A stretch of DNA of 64,000 nucleotides from Scalesia atractyloides (Eukaryota > Streptophyta > Magnoliopsida > Asterales > Asteraceae): the NCBI GenBank assembly GCA_947069175.1, contig CAMTDV010000027.1:37461369-37525368 (forward strand). The letters are read 5' to 3'. A program made the translations under genes and the position numbers. Shown here in pieces: positions 10,193 to 22,463 of the stretch. Below the pieces are notes generated by a model, which had not been told where the DNA came from, searched no databases, and worked only from the letters and a program-made list of their open reading frames with translations. Positions within the stretch are counted from its first letter, which is position 1. Each line of letters opens with the position of its first letter.

Positions 10193-13100
10193 TGTAACAC
10201 CCTCTAAAAATCATGTCCAATAATATGGTGACACGTGTTGCATTTTTAATATAGTCAATTAAAGACTAATATGGACTAAAAGTGACAACTTGCTCAAACT
10301 GATCCTCTGAATGACTTTCTGATGTCAACATGCATAAACCTAGCCTCTAAACGACCATTAGTGTCGTTATGCATAAAACGTAGCCTCTGAACGACCATTA
10401 GTGTCGTTATGCTTAAACCCGGCCTCTGAGTGACCGTGGTGTCAACATGCCTAGCCTCTGAATGACATCGGAGTCAACATGCTTATACTGAGCCTCTGAG
10501 TGATCCTTTACGTAGTCCTAACTCTCATATGTCCTGTTTGTTGGACAGAGTGATTAAATCCAATAATATATGAAAGATGGATAACAGAGGGATTAAAAGT
10601 GTCAGCATGTTAATTTATACCCCTAAGTGACCTTTTAACGAATCGAGAGCTCGACAATGTCCGGGCATAATCACGAGTATGCCAAGTATTGGCTACGGAG
10701 GTCTAAAAGTGCCAAAAAGGTGTTTAAAAAGGTTTTTAGAAACTTTAATAAATTAAGGGGCTAAAAGTGACAAAGTTTGAAAGTAACCATGGGGTGGTCA
10801 CGGGCCGCGAGAACAGGTCTGCTGCAGAAAGTTTTGACTTGGCCTCCAAAGAAAGCTCCAAACCATTCAATCGAAACCATGGCTTCCCAAACTGCTATGC
10901 CACGTTTTGGGACACTTGTAAGCTTCCTCTTACACCCCTAAACACCTGGCTTCACCTCCTTTGAGTTCTCCAACTATAAATAGGTGATCAAGTTCACCAT
11001 TTGAACTTGCACCTTTCTTATTCACACTCTTCTCCTTCCTCTGGAAGTTCCTAACTGAAAGGAGCATCCAACATAGTTCTTTTGCACCCTAGGAATCACT
11101 GGTAAGTGTTCCTTCTTTGTGCATTTCGTTTATAGGCTTTTATAGCCAAAAGTCAAGCGTTTTTCGGAAAATGCTTTGACTTTCGGTTAAGACCATTATG
11201 GTCTAGCCATTGTTCGAAATGAACATGGCTAAGTGATCGTAATAAGGTAGGTGTTAGACCCTATAAAGGGCACCTCCTGAAGTCACGTTTGCTAGACCAA
11301 TTGACGGGTCAAAGTTATGAAAATAAAAAGTCAAACATGCCATTTTTCAGAAAAATCATAAATTGATCTTATATATGTTATGAAACCTGTTTTGACACTT
11401 AAACAAGTTGGTAATAATTATTAGAACATGTAAGAACATGTTTGGCTCGTCAATTTCAGTTCTAGGGTCGGTGCGCAACCGAAAGTCGCGAAGTTTGACT
11501 TCTGCTTTGACTTTCGATTCTGACCTGATTTAGATTAGTTACCTACTTATCTAAAGTTTCATTATGATCGTAATATAATGTAGCATAACCCTCTGAGGTT
11601 ATATTACATGATTATAATCAGAATCCAAGTTTATGCGCAAGTTCCGCAATTATGCCATTTTTTGACTAAAATGCCCCTTTTTGCATAAAATAAGGTTTTA
11701 AATAATAATGAAATTGAAATGAGTTTCCTACTGATGTAATATTATAAGTAGGATTATTTGGGATGTTAAACCAAGTTATAAACTGAGTTTTCAAGCAGGT
11801 CCTTAAACTATGTCGATAAATGACGATTTTAGCCCATGTGGCTTATAAAATGGTTGAAATCAAATCTTTTCAAGGTAAATCAATTACCTACTGATATGTT
11901 ATATTAAATAACATATTTAAGACATTTTAATCTGACCCTAATGTCAGTTTTCATTAAACATCGCATAAAACGTCAGTTTACGACATAAGCGCCGTTTCGG
12001 CGCATAGTATGGTTTTAAACCATATTAATGGACCAAGACTTGTTACCTATTGATTTTAAAACTTATTTTAAACATATTTACATTAGGTACATGTTATAAA
12101 CTCAGAATCCCAAATAATTTATAAACTTTGTGTAAAATGACCAAAATGCCCCTTCGGTGCATAGTTTGGTCATAAAAGATAATTTACACATATAATTGAT
12201 ATCCTACTGATACTATGTCATAAATAAATTACTTTTCCAGAATACTCATGATCATAAACTTAAAATATATTCAAGTTCCTTTTATACGACATATAATTAC
12301 CGATATGCCCTTATAAGGCATAGTTTTCATTTTAGAACCTTAACGGGCATACAAGTTGATATCCTAATGATATATTAACTTATTAAAAGTATAATGGCAT
12401 ACAGAAATTGTCCATGACTTATCCGGTTACCCATTATCGCTTATAAGCATACGGTTGATTATACGTAACTAGTTTACGGAAATTAACCGAAACGGGTTTA
12501 ACCTTGTCATTTAAACTTCAAAATCCAGAATGTTAATTGTTTACCCATATTATGCAAGTCAAAGCACTTGTCGGGTTTAAAATACATTCTATCCGATCAT
12601 CGTTTAATCAAGCATTATACGTAATGATCATGTACGCTATTCGGTTTATAAGATCGTTAGTATTTAATTGGCTAGCTTATGCCATAATCCAGACTAGAGC
12701 CTTCCCGGTAAATGCTATCTGCACTTGGTACTTTTGTATACGGCTGAGTTATTTAAAATAAAAGAAGAAGACTAGCTCAGGTAAATACTCTCGACTTATT
12801 TTCCCTATACGGGCTTGGGATACGGTAAATTATTACCGCTTGGTCAGAAATGGGGTCAATCGAATGCCCGCTTGTGGCTAGTAAACCCGCATATTCCGTT
12901 TTAGTCAGTTTTGTTTGATAACTTAAACATCGGGGGTTAAATTACCATGTCCTGGATATCCTCGGCTCATTACATTAGATAATGGCCACTACCTTAGCGC
13001 GGGGTGTAGGCATACACCTGACAGACGCTCATATACAATATTCCCAAGACGTTGGGGATGACTCCTTCGTGAGTCCTGAGTGGTGTGTATTTAATCATGT

Positions 13101-13600
13101 CTCGGTTTCTGTACTGGGCCCTGTATGTATTGACAAACATGTGAATCTGATACAAGGTTGCATGGTCAACTTTCCCAAGTTAACAAAACATTTTGTGCCG
13201 TATTGCACTTAAAAAACCATTTTAAAGTTTTCAAAACGAGTCAGTTGGGTGTATTTACCAGCGTAAGCTGACATATCGTCCAAAGACTAATCTGCAGGTA
13301 TAATACGAAATAGGCCGGAAGCTGCTCGGTAGTGAATAAGAGGATCTTGCAAATCCTTAGATCTACCCTAAAGTCTGTTTTATATTCTTTCTTGTACATT
13401 TTAATGATCCACATGTGGATCTTCTATTATGAGCCTGTATATTATTTTATTTTGAACATTCGGTTTGTAATAGTAATTTTACTCCAAGACTTCCGCTGTG
13501 CTATGTTTAATTGACAATGATGTTATCAACTTACGTCCCGATACTCCCCACCAGGGCCCACCGGTGTATGGATTTCGGGTTGGAAATCCGGGGTGTGACA
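10193..13600 (+). repeat. Element B 5' LTR (3.4 kb)
   Basis: TG...CA bounded and paired with 38675-42103. TATAAATA lies at 10975-10982, followed by a CT-rich start region. Around 10800 it lacks about 36 bases that are present in the 3' LTR near 39285-39320, between two GCGAGA-type short repeats. Open frames inside it (for example 12537-12761 and 12982-13212) recur in both LTR copies but have no protein signature. Confidence 0.9.
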
Positions 13601-13603
13601 GGC

Positions 13604-13615
13604 TGGTATCAGAGC
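13604..13615 (+). other. Primer-binding site of element B
   Basis: TGGTATCAGAGC three bases after the LTR end is complementary to the 3' end of plant initiator methionine tRNA. It primes minus-strand DNA synthesis. Confidence 0.9.
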
Positions 13616-13769
13616 CAACGTTTGAGAGAATTAAACACTAGCCTTTTTTGTTTAATCTCAAACTTACACGAGCACATTCCTTAGACTTCCGAGTCTAGGC
13701 ATTGACCTAGGATTACTCATTTCATTATTAAGTTATTAGTATGTTTTTGAATTGATTTTTAACAGGAAA

Positions 13770-14843
13770 ATGCTGCCACGTGTAAGAGGACAAAGTGGGA
13801 GAGGAAAAGGTCCAATGAGGGGAGGACCATCAGGGCGCATTCCCCCTCAACCTCATAACTCAGATGCTTACCAAGAATCAGGAGATTCATCCCCTTGGTA
13901 ACCAGCGAGACGTTCAGTCTCTAATAGACACTCGCCCTCACATTCCCAAAATTCTTACCACTCTCACCACTCCTATCCTTCACACCATTCCCATTCTCAT
14001 CACTCTTACCATGAAGAATTTAACCCTAACCATTACTTTAACACGCCTCCAGCTGATCAAAATCAGTTGGACCAGCCACACCCTATGGACGAGGACTCCG
14101 ACCCGAAGATGCCACCGTCGGGATCAAATATGCATCCCATTGAAATTTCGAGAGATTCGAACTCTTATGCTGGATCGCCCTACCAAGGTCCTAATGAGTG
14201 GGACCAACATTGGAATCAATTCACCTTCGCCCACACTCCTTCTCATCACTCTCAACCACCCCCAGTACAAGAAGATATCCACATGGAACCAGTGGACCAA
14301 CCTTAACCACCACCTGAACCACCAAGAAGGAAGCGTGGTGCACGTATATCGGTACGTGCAGGACAAAGGTCGGGATCGCTGCCACCTTTGCCCAACTCTT
14401 ACCCCCCAATACAAGAGGACCCACAAATGGGTGGATCCTCTAATGTTTCACCTATAGTGGAACCAACACCAACACCTGCTGTTCAGCCACCATCGGGTTA
14501 TACTAACCCAATTCCCACATATCCAGACACGTCTGGAAATGATTCTTTTAACCCGTCTACACCGGTAGACTATCAAGCATGGTCGTAAGACCCCTATATG
14601 CAAGCAGTTATGCACAATGCTCTTTACCCGTCTCCTTTCCCACCTACTGGATATCTAACTTATGGGTACCAGTATCCGGTTATGCCACAACCTCAACCAC
14701 AACCTCCGCCACCACTTGAGGCCATTAATGAGGCCTTAGAAAGAATGAAAGAAATGCATCAACAAGCGGAGAAAATGGAGAAGAAGACAAACAAGTTCTT
14801 CAAGAAACTCTCCAAGTTGGTCAAAGGAAAGAAGGACGAGTGA
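13770..14843 (+). pseudogene. Extra Pro/His/Ser-rich ORF upstream of gag in element B, 3 in-frame stops
   Basis: One frame of 358 codons, broken by TAA at 13899, 14304 and 14586 and ended by TGA at 14841. The N-terminus is basic and Gly/Arg-rich (RGQSGRGKGPMRGGPSGR). The middle is rich in His, Ser, Pro and Gln, with acidic patches. The C-terminus is a predicted coiled coil with a Lys-rich end (EAINEALERMKEMHQQ, then KKLSKLVKGKKDE). It follows the primer site by 155 bases and lies well before gag (34199 after removing E). No zinc knuckle, protease or polymerase motif. I do not know its function. It could be an RNA-binding accessory protein or a displaced gag-like N-terminus. Confidence 0.6.
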
Positions 14844-15376
14844 AGTCTCTTCTAATTATATGTAGTCCCTGCAAGGACATTGTTATTTCTTTAGTCCCTG
14901 CGTAGACATGTTTATTTCTTTAAAGTCCTTGCATGGACAAGTTATTTCATTTTCTAGTATTGTAATTTCTAATTTGAAATTTAATGAAGTACTTTTGGAA
15001 TTCTATATTTATGTAAATCATCCTCTTGAAAATGAGCGTCTCGATTTTACTTGAAATTTATGCTCTGCGAGATAATTCCAAAAAGATCTTAATAGTTTTG
15101 ATTTGCCGAGTGGCACATACCACATATTTGGCCAAATATATAAATGATAGTTTAGAACGGAAGGGTCTTCTATCATGATACTTAAGGGAAGTTATCCTTC
15201 TACCTAGAGGTGGTGGACTAAGTTCAAGCCTCCAAGTCATTAAGGTAAATGCGACCGGGACTATTAATCAACCATTACGATCCTCTTATGTTAACATTCA
15301 AGTAATGATCATACTCTTGGTAGTGTGACTTGAGGAATCACGCTAGCCTTCAAGGTAATGGACTATGTCCTAACCT
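14844..15376. other. Element B leader between extra ORF and tandem repeats
   Basis: Non-coding. It starts with three loosely repeated AGTCC(C/T)TGC(A/G)..GGACA-type units (14864-14945), each followed by TTATTTC. No gene is visible in the rest. Confidence 0.5.
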
Positions 15377-15656
15377 TATATAGCCATTGTGATCTATTTG
15401 ATCTCGGCTAATATCATTAGTGCGATGGTAAATAAAACATCCATTAGCGATGTATTTTATATAGCCCTTGTGATCTGTTTGATCCTGACTAAATATCACC
15501 AGTGCGGTGATGAATAAAACATCCATTAGAGATGTATTTTATATAGCCCTTGTGATCTGTTTGATCCCGGCTAAATATCACCAGTGCGGTGATGAATAAA
15601 ACATCCATTAGAGATGTATTTTATATAGCCCATGTGATCTATTTGATCTCGGCTAA
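15377..15656 (+). repeat. About 81-bp tandem repeat in element B leader, cut by E
   Basis: Units start near 15377, 15459, 15540 and 15621 (period 81-82), each beginning TTATATAGCC and containing TGTGATCT..TTTGATC and ATATCACCAGTGCGGTGAT. The fourth is cut by element E after GCTAA. The array resumes at 33633, and another unit begins near 33704. Confidence 0.85.
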
Positions 15657-18216
15657 TGTCACACCCATAAATTCCACATGCGGAGTTCTAATGCGAGGTG
15701 CATGACAAACCAGGATCATAGTCATTAGTCATACTGAACGACCACTATATTAATTTAGAGATTTTCCTGTTTTGCTCATTCATGAGAAAATATTGTTTAT
15801 ACACATGAGTTGCGGAAGCGTAACAATTACAAAACTGAAATAGTTAATGTAATTTAAAAGATGAGTCTATTTGTTTGATGAAATCCATGCGACTCCAAAA
15901 TGCATCCTAGTCCTGATGTGTGCTACCTTAGCAACCTGAAAAAGACATGCAAGAACAAGTGTCAACACATAATGATGAGTGAGTTCACAGGTTTTAAGTT
16001 ACAGATATAGAGTAAGTTGTTTCTCAAGCGTTTTCCACTGTTTCAAACCCGAAACAGTAAGTTGTAGTATTTAGCAGTTAGTTGTTATATTTGTAGGTAG
16101 CTAACCTAAGTTATATCAACAAAGAGTTCGATCCGAAGCTGACGTTGCTGCCCCTGTTGTGCCAGGTCTATCAGCAACCATGGCTAAATGTTGGGAAAAT
16201 TCTACACCCGTGACCATAACGTTCGGTCTTGCTGGCGCGACCAGCTCGAGTGGGGCTTGTCGGGCCCAGTAGTACTACTAAAAATTCCCTCGCTATAATC
16301 CAATACTAACGGCATCGTAAGTTTTAAGGGGACTGACATGTGATAAATGCTACTTTGTGACCATAACTAATATAACAAAAACTCTAGCAGTTGTGTCGTT
16401 ACCTTACCGTAACGTTATGACATTCTCTACCGTAATGTAGTGCATGCTTTCTCCCCCTGTGTTTTAAAAACATTTAAAAGAGTAGGGGCCGTGAACTCAC
16501 CTAGTGTGCAAGCATAAAACTCCATATAGCAAATAAAGACAAGCAAAGCTTGAAGCTTGAAATATCCAACTTTCCCGTGCCCTACTACAAATAAAGGACA
16601 CCTTAAAGTCTATTGGAAATAGTCCATAGTTTCACAACTTGGTTATAAAGATAGTTTATTCAACTACCTAGTCTAGATCAAAACACTATTCGATTTAGAC
16701 GATTTAACTTGACGAACCGATTGGGACTTAGTATGGGTTTCTTGTGAATATATTTATAAAACCGTTTGTGTGTGTATATATATATATAGTCCAATAAAGT
16801 CCTGCAAGTAATACATCACAAGATTAGTCGATTCCCAATCATCAACTATTGTTACACCCTTGACCCACCTGTCGGTTCGTTCACGAGTTAACTTCTTATT
16901 ACAATGATAACATTATGTATACAAATTTACACAAATACAACATATATTTAGTCGGTTTACGTCGTTACCTTCAAGCAAGACGTATCTAACAAAAACGACA
17001 CACGAGCCTCGAACTACATGATGACCAAATCTGACCCGCTAACCACAGTTAACCGTTTGACTAACTTTGACTTTTTGACCCATGTTTTGACCAGGTTTGA
17101 CTTGACAACTCGAGTTGACCAAAATAGAATATCGCCAACATCAACATTCCGCCATCGAGACACCACCACCTGAAGCCGGACCAATACCACTGCCACCATC
17201 GAATCCTCACTCGAGTCACATCCACCACCTTCAGCGTTTACCCGAACGTATCACCACTGACTGGAAATCGCCTTACATCTCGAATAAACCCGATTCTAAA
17301 CGTTAGATCTGAACAAGAACACATAACACATTGCAAGCCATGGAGATCGTGTATGGGGGGTAGTGCGGAGCAAAAATGTGAGATCGAGAGTTAGACTTAC
17401 GGATTTGTTTTAGATCAACACGAACCGCTCACAAGCCAATCCGCCCTCGTGAGCTCGAAAACCTCACCCACTTCCGTCACCAACCTCACCACCAACCACC
17501 ACCCTCCTGCCGCCATCAAAACCATCACATCGGCCGCCTCCCTTGGTCTTGGCGGAACCCTAAACGCACCACCGCTAGCCACACAACCGCTGCCCTCCAC
17601 CGCTCTGCCTTCAACCAACCCCAACAACCGTCGCACGACACCGACAACCACCCTAACCCGTCTTCGTCTTCGTAAGGGGGTGTGCGCCGCTACTGTTGCC
17701 GCCATAGAGGGTGGCCATCCGCCCCTCAACCTCCGCCACACTCTCAAACTTCGAATCACTCTCTCTCTCTTACTAGTATGTGCAGATGTGCGTGTGTTTT
17801 GTATAGATTTGTGTAGGTTAGTGTGTATTTTCTTGGAGGAGATATAGATGGGGGTTAGGGTTTGCTAAATGATGAGGGGAAATAGAGAAAGAGATGGTTA
17901 TATACTAGGGTTTTGGTGTAGGTGGGTGCACACTGCGTATACGAACCCGTTTATAATTGCGTTCGTAGTTATAAAAACGCTCTTTAAATTATACAAAATA
18001 AATATAATAGTTAACTTATTTGTTTTTATTATTAGTTTAAATCAACAAACAATTATCCAGAATATATAGGTGCTAAAATAAATACGCTTAACAAAATTTG
18101 TTGGTTAAATAACATGTTTCACCCGTGACTAGTTTATTATTATTCAATAAATAAAAATCTATGATATTTTACAGGTAACTCTTTATAATTAACCAGCGAA
18201 TATACGGGTTGTCACA
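15657..18216 (-). repeat. Element E 3' LTR (left copy)
   Basis: 2560 bp paired with 31065-33632. Blocks around 17000-17300 are almost identical between copies, while the first 240 bases differ at about 14 positions. Read on the minus strand, a TATA-like box lies at 17898-17904. A dense TTGAC cluster is at 17057-17119. The Pro/Thr/His-rich frames at 17115-17306 and 17449-17847 are low-complexity LTR sequence, not genes. Confidence 0.9.
17057..17119. promoter_or_regulatory. W-box-like TTGAC cluster in LTR E (left)
   Basis: Seven TTGAC cores in 63 bases. TTGAC(C/T) is the core recognised by plant WRKY factors. The same cluster is at 32467-32529. Binding is not shown by sequence alone. Confidence 0.5.
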
Positions 18217-18253
18217 TTCTCCTCATGTTATAGGAATTTCGTCCTCGAAATTT
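18217..18253 (-). other. Polypurine tract and PPT-proximal motif of element E
   Basis: On the minus strand the LTR start is preceded by a purine-rich ACATGAGGAGAA and, further out, the near-palindrome AAATTTCGAGGACGAAATTC (18234-18253). It primes plus-strand synthesis. The same motif type precedes the LTR in A, B and F. Confidence 0.75.
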
Positions 18254-18676
18254 AGGCCAAGATATACTATACTCTCCATATAAGGGTTCGTTAATAACAC
18301 ATTGTTATGCGTGAATAAATATGGTTTTCTGAAGGTTCGCTAAATAACATATAAGTCACATAACATGTAGAATCACATAACATATTAATTCCCATAATTT
18401 ATATCTATTTATTTGATCAAGGATATTATTCCGATTGCTTTCCAATGTTCGAGTACGGACTCGTCTGTGATTTCGTAGTTCCACGAATTAACGTTACGCG
18501 AGGGTTTGTTTGATAACCGACGGTTTGTTTGATAACCGACACACTTAATTAACCCTAACCAAATGTGATGCATAAATGAATTTTTGAGATAACGGAGTTT
18601 GTGTTAACGGTGTTAACCTGAAAATGTCGGGTGTCACATCATCCCTTTGTTGAAAGAATTTTCGTCCTGAAAATTT
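18254..18676 (-). repeat. Second LTR-end/PPT-like boundary inside element E
   Basis: A stretch ending GGGTGTCACA at 18638 is followed by pyrimidine-rich TCATCCCTTTGTTG and then a motif with reverse complement AAATTTTCAGGACGAAAATTC (about 18654-18675 minus strand), the same layout as the real LTR junction at 18216-18253. It looks like the remnant LTR end of a related element placed tandemly or left by recombination. Confidence 0.45.
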
Positions 18677-21518
18677 AGATTATGATATATTAAAACGATG
18701 GTTGTAAGTTCATTGCTAAAGAGAGTGTCAAGATATATGACGGTACCACGAGCTGAGATAGAATCAAACTACATAATTGAGATGACAGTTGATGACAAAT
18801 GATATCTAATTGTTCATCCAAACAAGTAATAAGGGATTATATATAGGTATTGAATAGTCGGTTGTCTAAGCAACAAATTGATTTTAGCAAGAGTAGGTGT
18901 ACATAAGTACAACTATCAAGATTTACAGGGAGTCGTTTACCATGATCGTGTACACGAAAGTAAAAGATTTACGCAATTTCAAAATGGTACCATGGTGCTG
19001 AATTCTGATGGTTCAGTTTCCTTTTCATTAGAAAGATGAAGTTTATAACTTACTTGGTAATCAGATATAGCTATCTTCGTTAGAGTGACATTAATGTCGA
19101 GAATTTAGTAGATGAAACTACTATGGCTTGAAGGGAATGTGATAAATCGGATTAAATTTGTATTCGGGGCTCTTAATTAGAGATACAGTTAGGCTAACAA
19201 AGGGGACAACACTGATACTGGTCAATTTGTACTGGTTCTGAGGAGGCTGGAGCAAGTTATGGTAGGCACGGGAGATGCTCACAAGAGTTGGAACACCAAT
19301 GATTCATACATCGGTACGACATTGCATCATGTATTTAACATGTATGGACAGGGGATGGGGTGTTGTTGCATAAAGTATAGTTTAGGTGAGCTCTACACGT
19401 TTGAATTTGAGTGGCCTGCAAAAAGCAGTATTTAGTTATCATGGAGTGACCTGAATACTAAAAAAAAACAACACTTCACGAAGCAAGTGTATCTAAGGAA
19501 TATTTTGAGGTTGCTCGAATGGACACAAATGTCATACGTCATGAAAGAAGGGTCGATGAAATAGGTTGAACTAGATTTTTGTTAAGGTAATTTGTCAAGG
19601 GCCAAATTACTCAAATCACACGTTTGTTGGTTGCACTATCGAGGATTTACTCAAAGTAACTGACATGAAAGAAATTAGAGTGAGTGCAAGAGATATTCGT
19701 TTTTGTGTGGTATTGCTACCGAAGATAAAAAATGGTGCAATCACTACCACTAAATAACAGTAATGATGTCATCATACGTAAGGTTTCTAGAAAGAAATAG
19801 TGATTGCTTAGAACAGGTGATTCAGGTAATTTATCAGCCGATTGGAGGAAAACTCCAGTTAGGCATTAAACCCTTTATTTCAGACTCATATCATCTTGAT
19901 ACGTTCATACAGAAGGAAAAGAGATTTTTCGGTTGATATTGTTCATGATATTTTGGTTGTAGTTGGTTCAGTAGACGACCAACTTTCGGTCAAAGAGGAA
20001 TAAGTACGGGACAAAGGCGTCGATGAAGCTATACATAAGTATGGTGCTTTCACACAGAAAGGGTGTTGACCCCGGTATACCTCACGGATGTAGAACTTTT
20101 ATTTTATGCTCATGCACTTGGTGAACTTAAGGATGACTCGTTGTTCCTCGAGTATCTTTTATAGAAAGTGATTTTGCCAAACGAGGATTAGCTCATAACA
20201 GGGTTAGACAAGAACTATGGTATTCATTTTTGCACAACAAGGTAAGACGCGAAGAACATAGCAAGACGTGGCTGTCATCAATCTGTTCCACATAATTGTT
20301 TAAGAATCGCTAGTGAAACAATAAATCTGATGATGAGGATATAGTTGGTTGCACATAAGAGGTATAAATAGAAATAAAGTGATGCTACTGGTCATTGGAA
20401 GCGTTACATTGAAGGTGTCGACGCAATATGAATTATGTAGAAAAGTGATGGTTGGTCGAATTCGTAGTGTTCCGATTCGATTCAATTGGAGCGTTCTCCA
20501 AAGTCATCAAGCTTGCCCGTATGCGAGTAAAAATAGATTCACTAAAATCCATGTATGAAATTGAATGTGTAAAGTTTCAAATATGTAGTGCGACTACGAA
20601 AATGGAGTGAGAGATTGGTCTACGTTGACAACAGTAACTAACTGTCACATTAAACGGCAAGCGTCGGCCAGTGCAACGGCTAGGGGATAGACTAGCTTAG
20701 AAGGGAAACTGTTATGGAATAACTACTCTAGCAATATAAGGGGTAAGATTATAGTTTACGTCATCATATCTATCTGGGCGTTGATTAACTTGTATCTCCG
20801 TCTTTCGATGTCCCTACGATAATGGGACCGTCTTTGTGGAAATCCGTTTGCAGAGTTGGGTGTGCCGCGATGTACATCAGGTTAGATTAAAGATTAGCAA
20901 CAAGACCGAGTAATGGGGTTAAAGGAAATTTTATAGTTGAGCACAAGGGATAAGGTGTGAGCATACGAGAGATTCTTCATATTTCGTTTTATGCTGATTT
21001 GAAGGGTTTACCATACGATTTCAGATAGGGTTTCAGTCAAGATAACAGGTTCTGATGAGAATCTTAGTTTCACTAAGACTCGTACTTGAGTAAAAAAATA
21101 ATAAAATAAAATAATAACGAGGGATTCCATTAACGATAGCTCAATATGTCTGAGAAGATCTTAAATCTAAAAGTTGTGTCCATCAACTAATGGACAAGTT
21201 TAACGACACCAGTTAGTCGTTGAATGGGTTACGAGAGCTTCTATTGACAGTAGAAGTTTTAAATATGAGATTAACAGGTTAGGACAATTTATCCACACAC
21301 AAGGTTTCACAAGGGTTCACATACATCGCAAATTACTATTATGTGTGCACCCGTAATGATAAGTTGGTTTGCATGTTCACCCTAGTTCGATCTATCTTGT
21401 GTCAAAATGTCCCTCAGATTTAATTTTTCGAGTGCAAAGTGTTGTCAAAATGATAGGGTTATCAAAAGCTTAGTCAATAATCCAAATGTTGATAAACTCA
21501 GAGTTATATCAGAAAGAG
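18677..21518 (-). other. Element E interior, part 1, non-coding
   Basis: No frame above about 80 codons with any protein signature on either strand, and no RT, integrase, protease or zinc-knuckle motif. It ends at the TAATG duplicated by insertion of F. Confidence 0.6.
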
Positions 21519-22398
21519 TAATGTGTCACACCCCGACACGCAGCGGAAAAGGTGATCGGGGCATGATTGGGTTATCATCAAAGCTCATGACATTTATTAT
21601 AACGTTTCATATTTATTATTACAATTTAAAGGGAAAGATACATTCATAATTACATCATGTTCTACACATCATTCTAGACTTCATTATTTTCTTCTAAGGC
21701 ATTTCCTATGTTTTCCTTGCTTCATCCTGTTCACCTGTATCATGTGTAAAATGGTTTTTGGATCAACAAAAAGTTGGCGAGTGAATCCTATGAAAAACAT
21801 TTGAACAAGTTTATTGAATTGATTATAAAATAAAGTGCACAACCACATATGAATAAATATAGATGTAAACTTATTCACAAAACACTTAATCATTAAATAA
21901 TGCACACACATACAATAATAGATTGTTTTGAGGCACGCGTTGCTCAACTCGTCTTTCACGAGTAACTGATGGGCCTAATGAATGATTTGCATACAACTCG
22001 ACAATATGTAAAACATAAACTACAAACAATATTACATTCTAAGTTCAGATCATAATATGGTATGGCACGAGTTTAAATAAACGAGTTAATTTTAGTGACA
22101 CATGACACACCCCAAAAAGTGTAATTTAAAAAGGGGAGTTGTAAGATTCACTCACATTGGGTGCGTTCGGTTGATGATGTTGAATGCGCACGAAAGTTTG
22201 ATTTAACCACGAGTGAAACTAACCTAGATAATAACATAATGGTTTGGTAAATAAGCGGATTTTATTAATCAACTTTAGTAGGATTATTGGATATATTTTT
22301 GTGAGTTTAAGGCTATTTTCTAACTTTAAAAATGTTATTTTTAAGTATTTTTAATTGATTTTTAAATAAAATAAATAAATAAAAATAATAAAAAAATG

Positions 22399-22441
22399 TT
22401 GACTTTTTGACCGTTGACTTGTTGACCGTTGACCTGTTGAC
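22399..22441. promoter_or_regulatory. W-box-like TTGAC cluster in LTR F (left)
   Basis: Six TTGAC cores in 43 bases, repeated at 28510-28552 in the other LTR. On the minus strand it follows tRNA-like module 1. Confidence 0.5.
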
Positions 22442-22463
22442 CGGTTTGATTGTGTTATTATGT

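Noticed and set aside
12982..13212. 76-codon frame in LTR B
   Set aside because: The 3' LTR copy (41490-41710) has lost the frame and there is no protein signature.
13864..14457. 197-codon Thr/Leu-rich frame
   Set aside because: Overlaps the extra ORF of element B in another frame. The Pro/His-rich frame has the coherent composition and the natural end.
17449..17847. 132-codon Pro/Thr/His-rich frame on the + strand
   Set aside because: It lies inside LTR E, is antisense to the element, has low-complexity composition, and the second LTR copy does not keep the frame.
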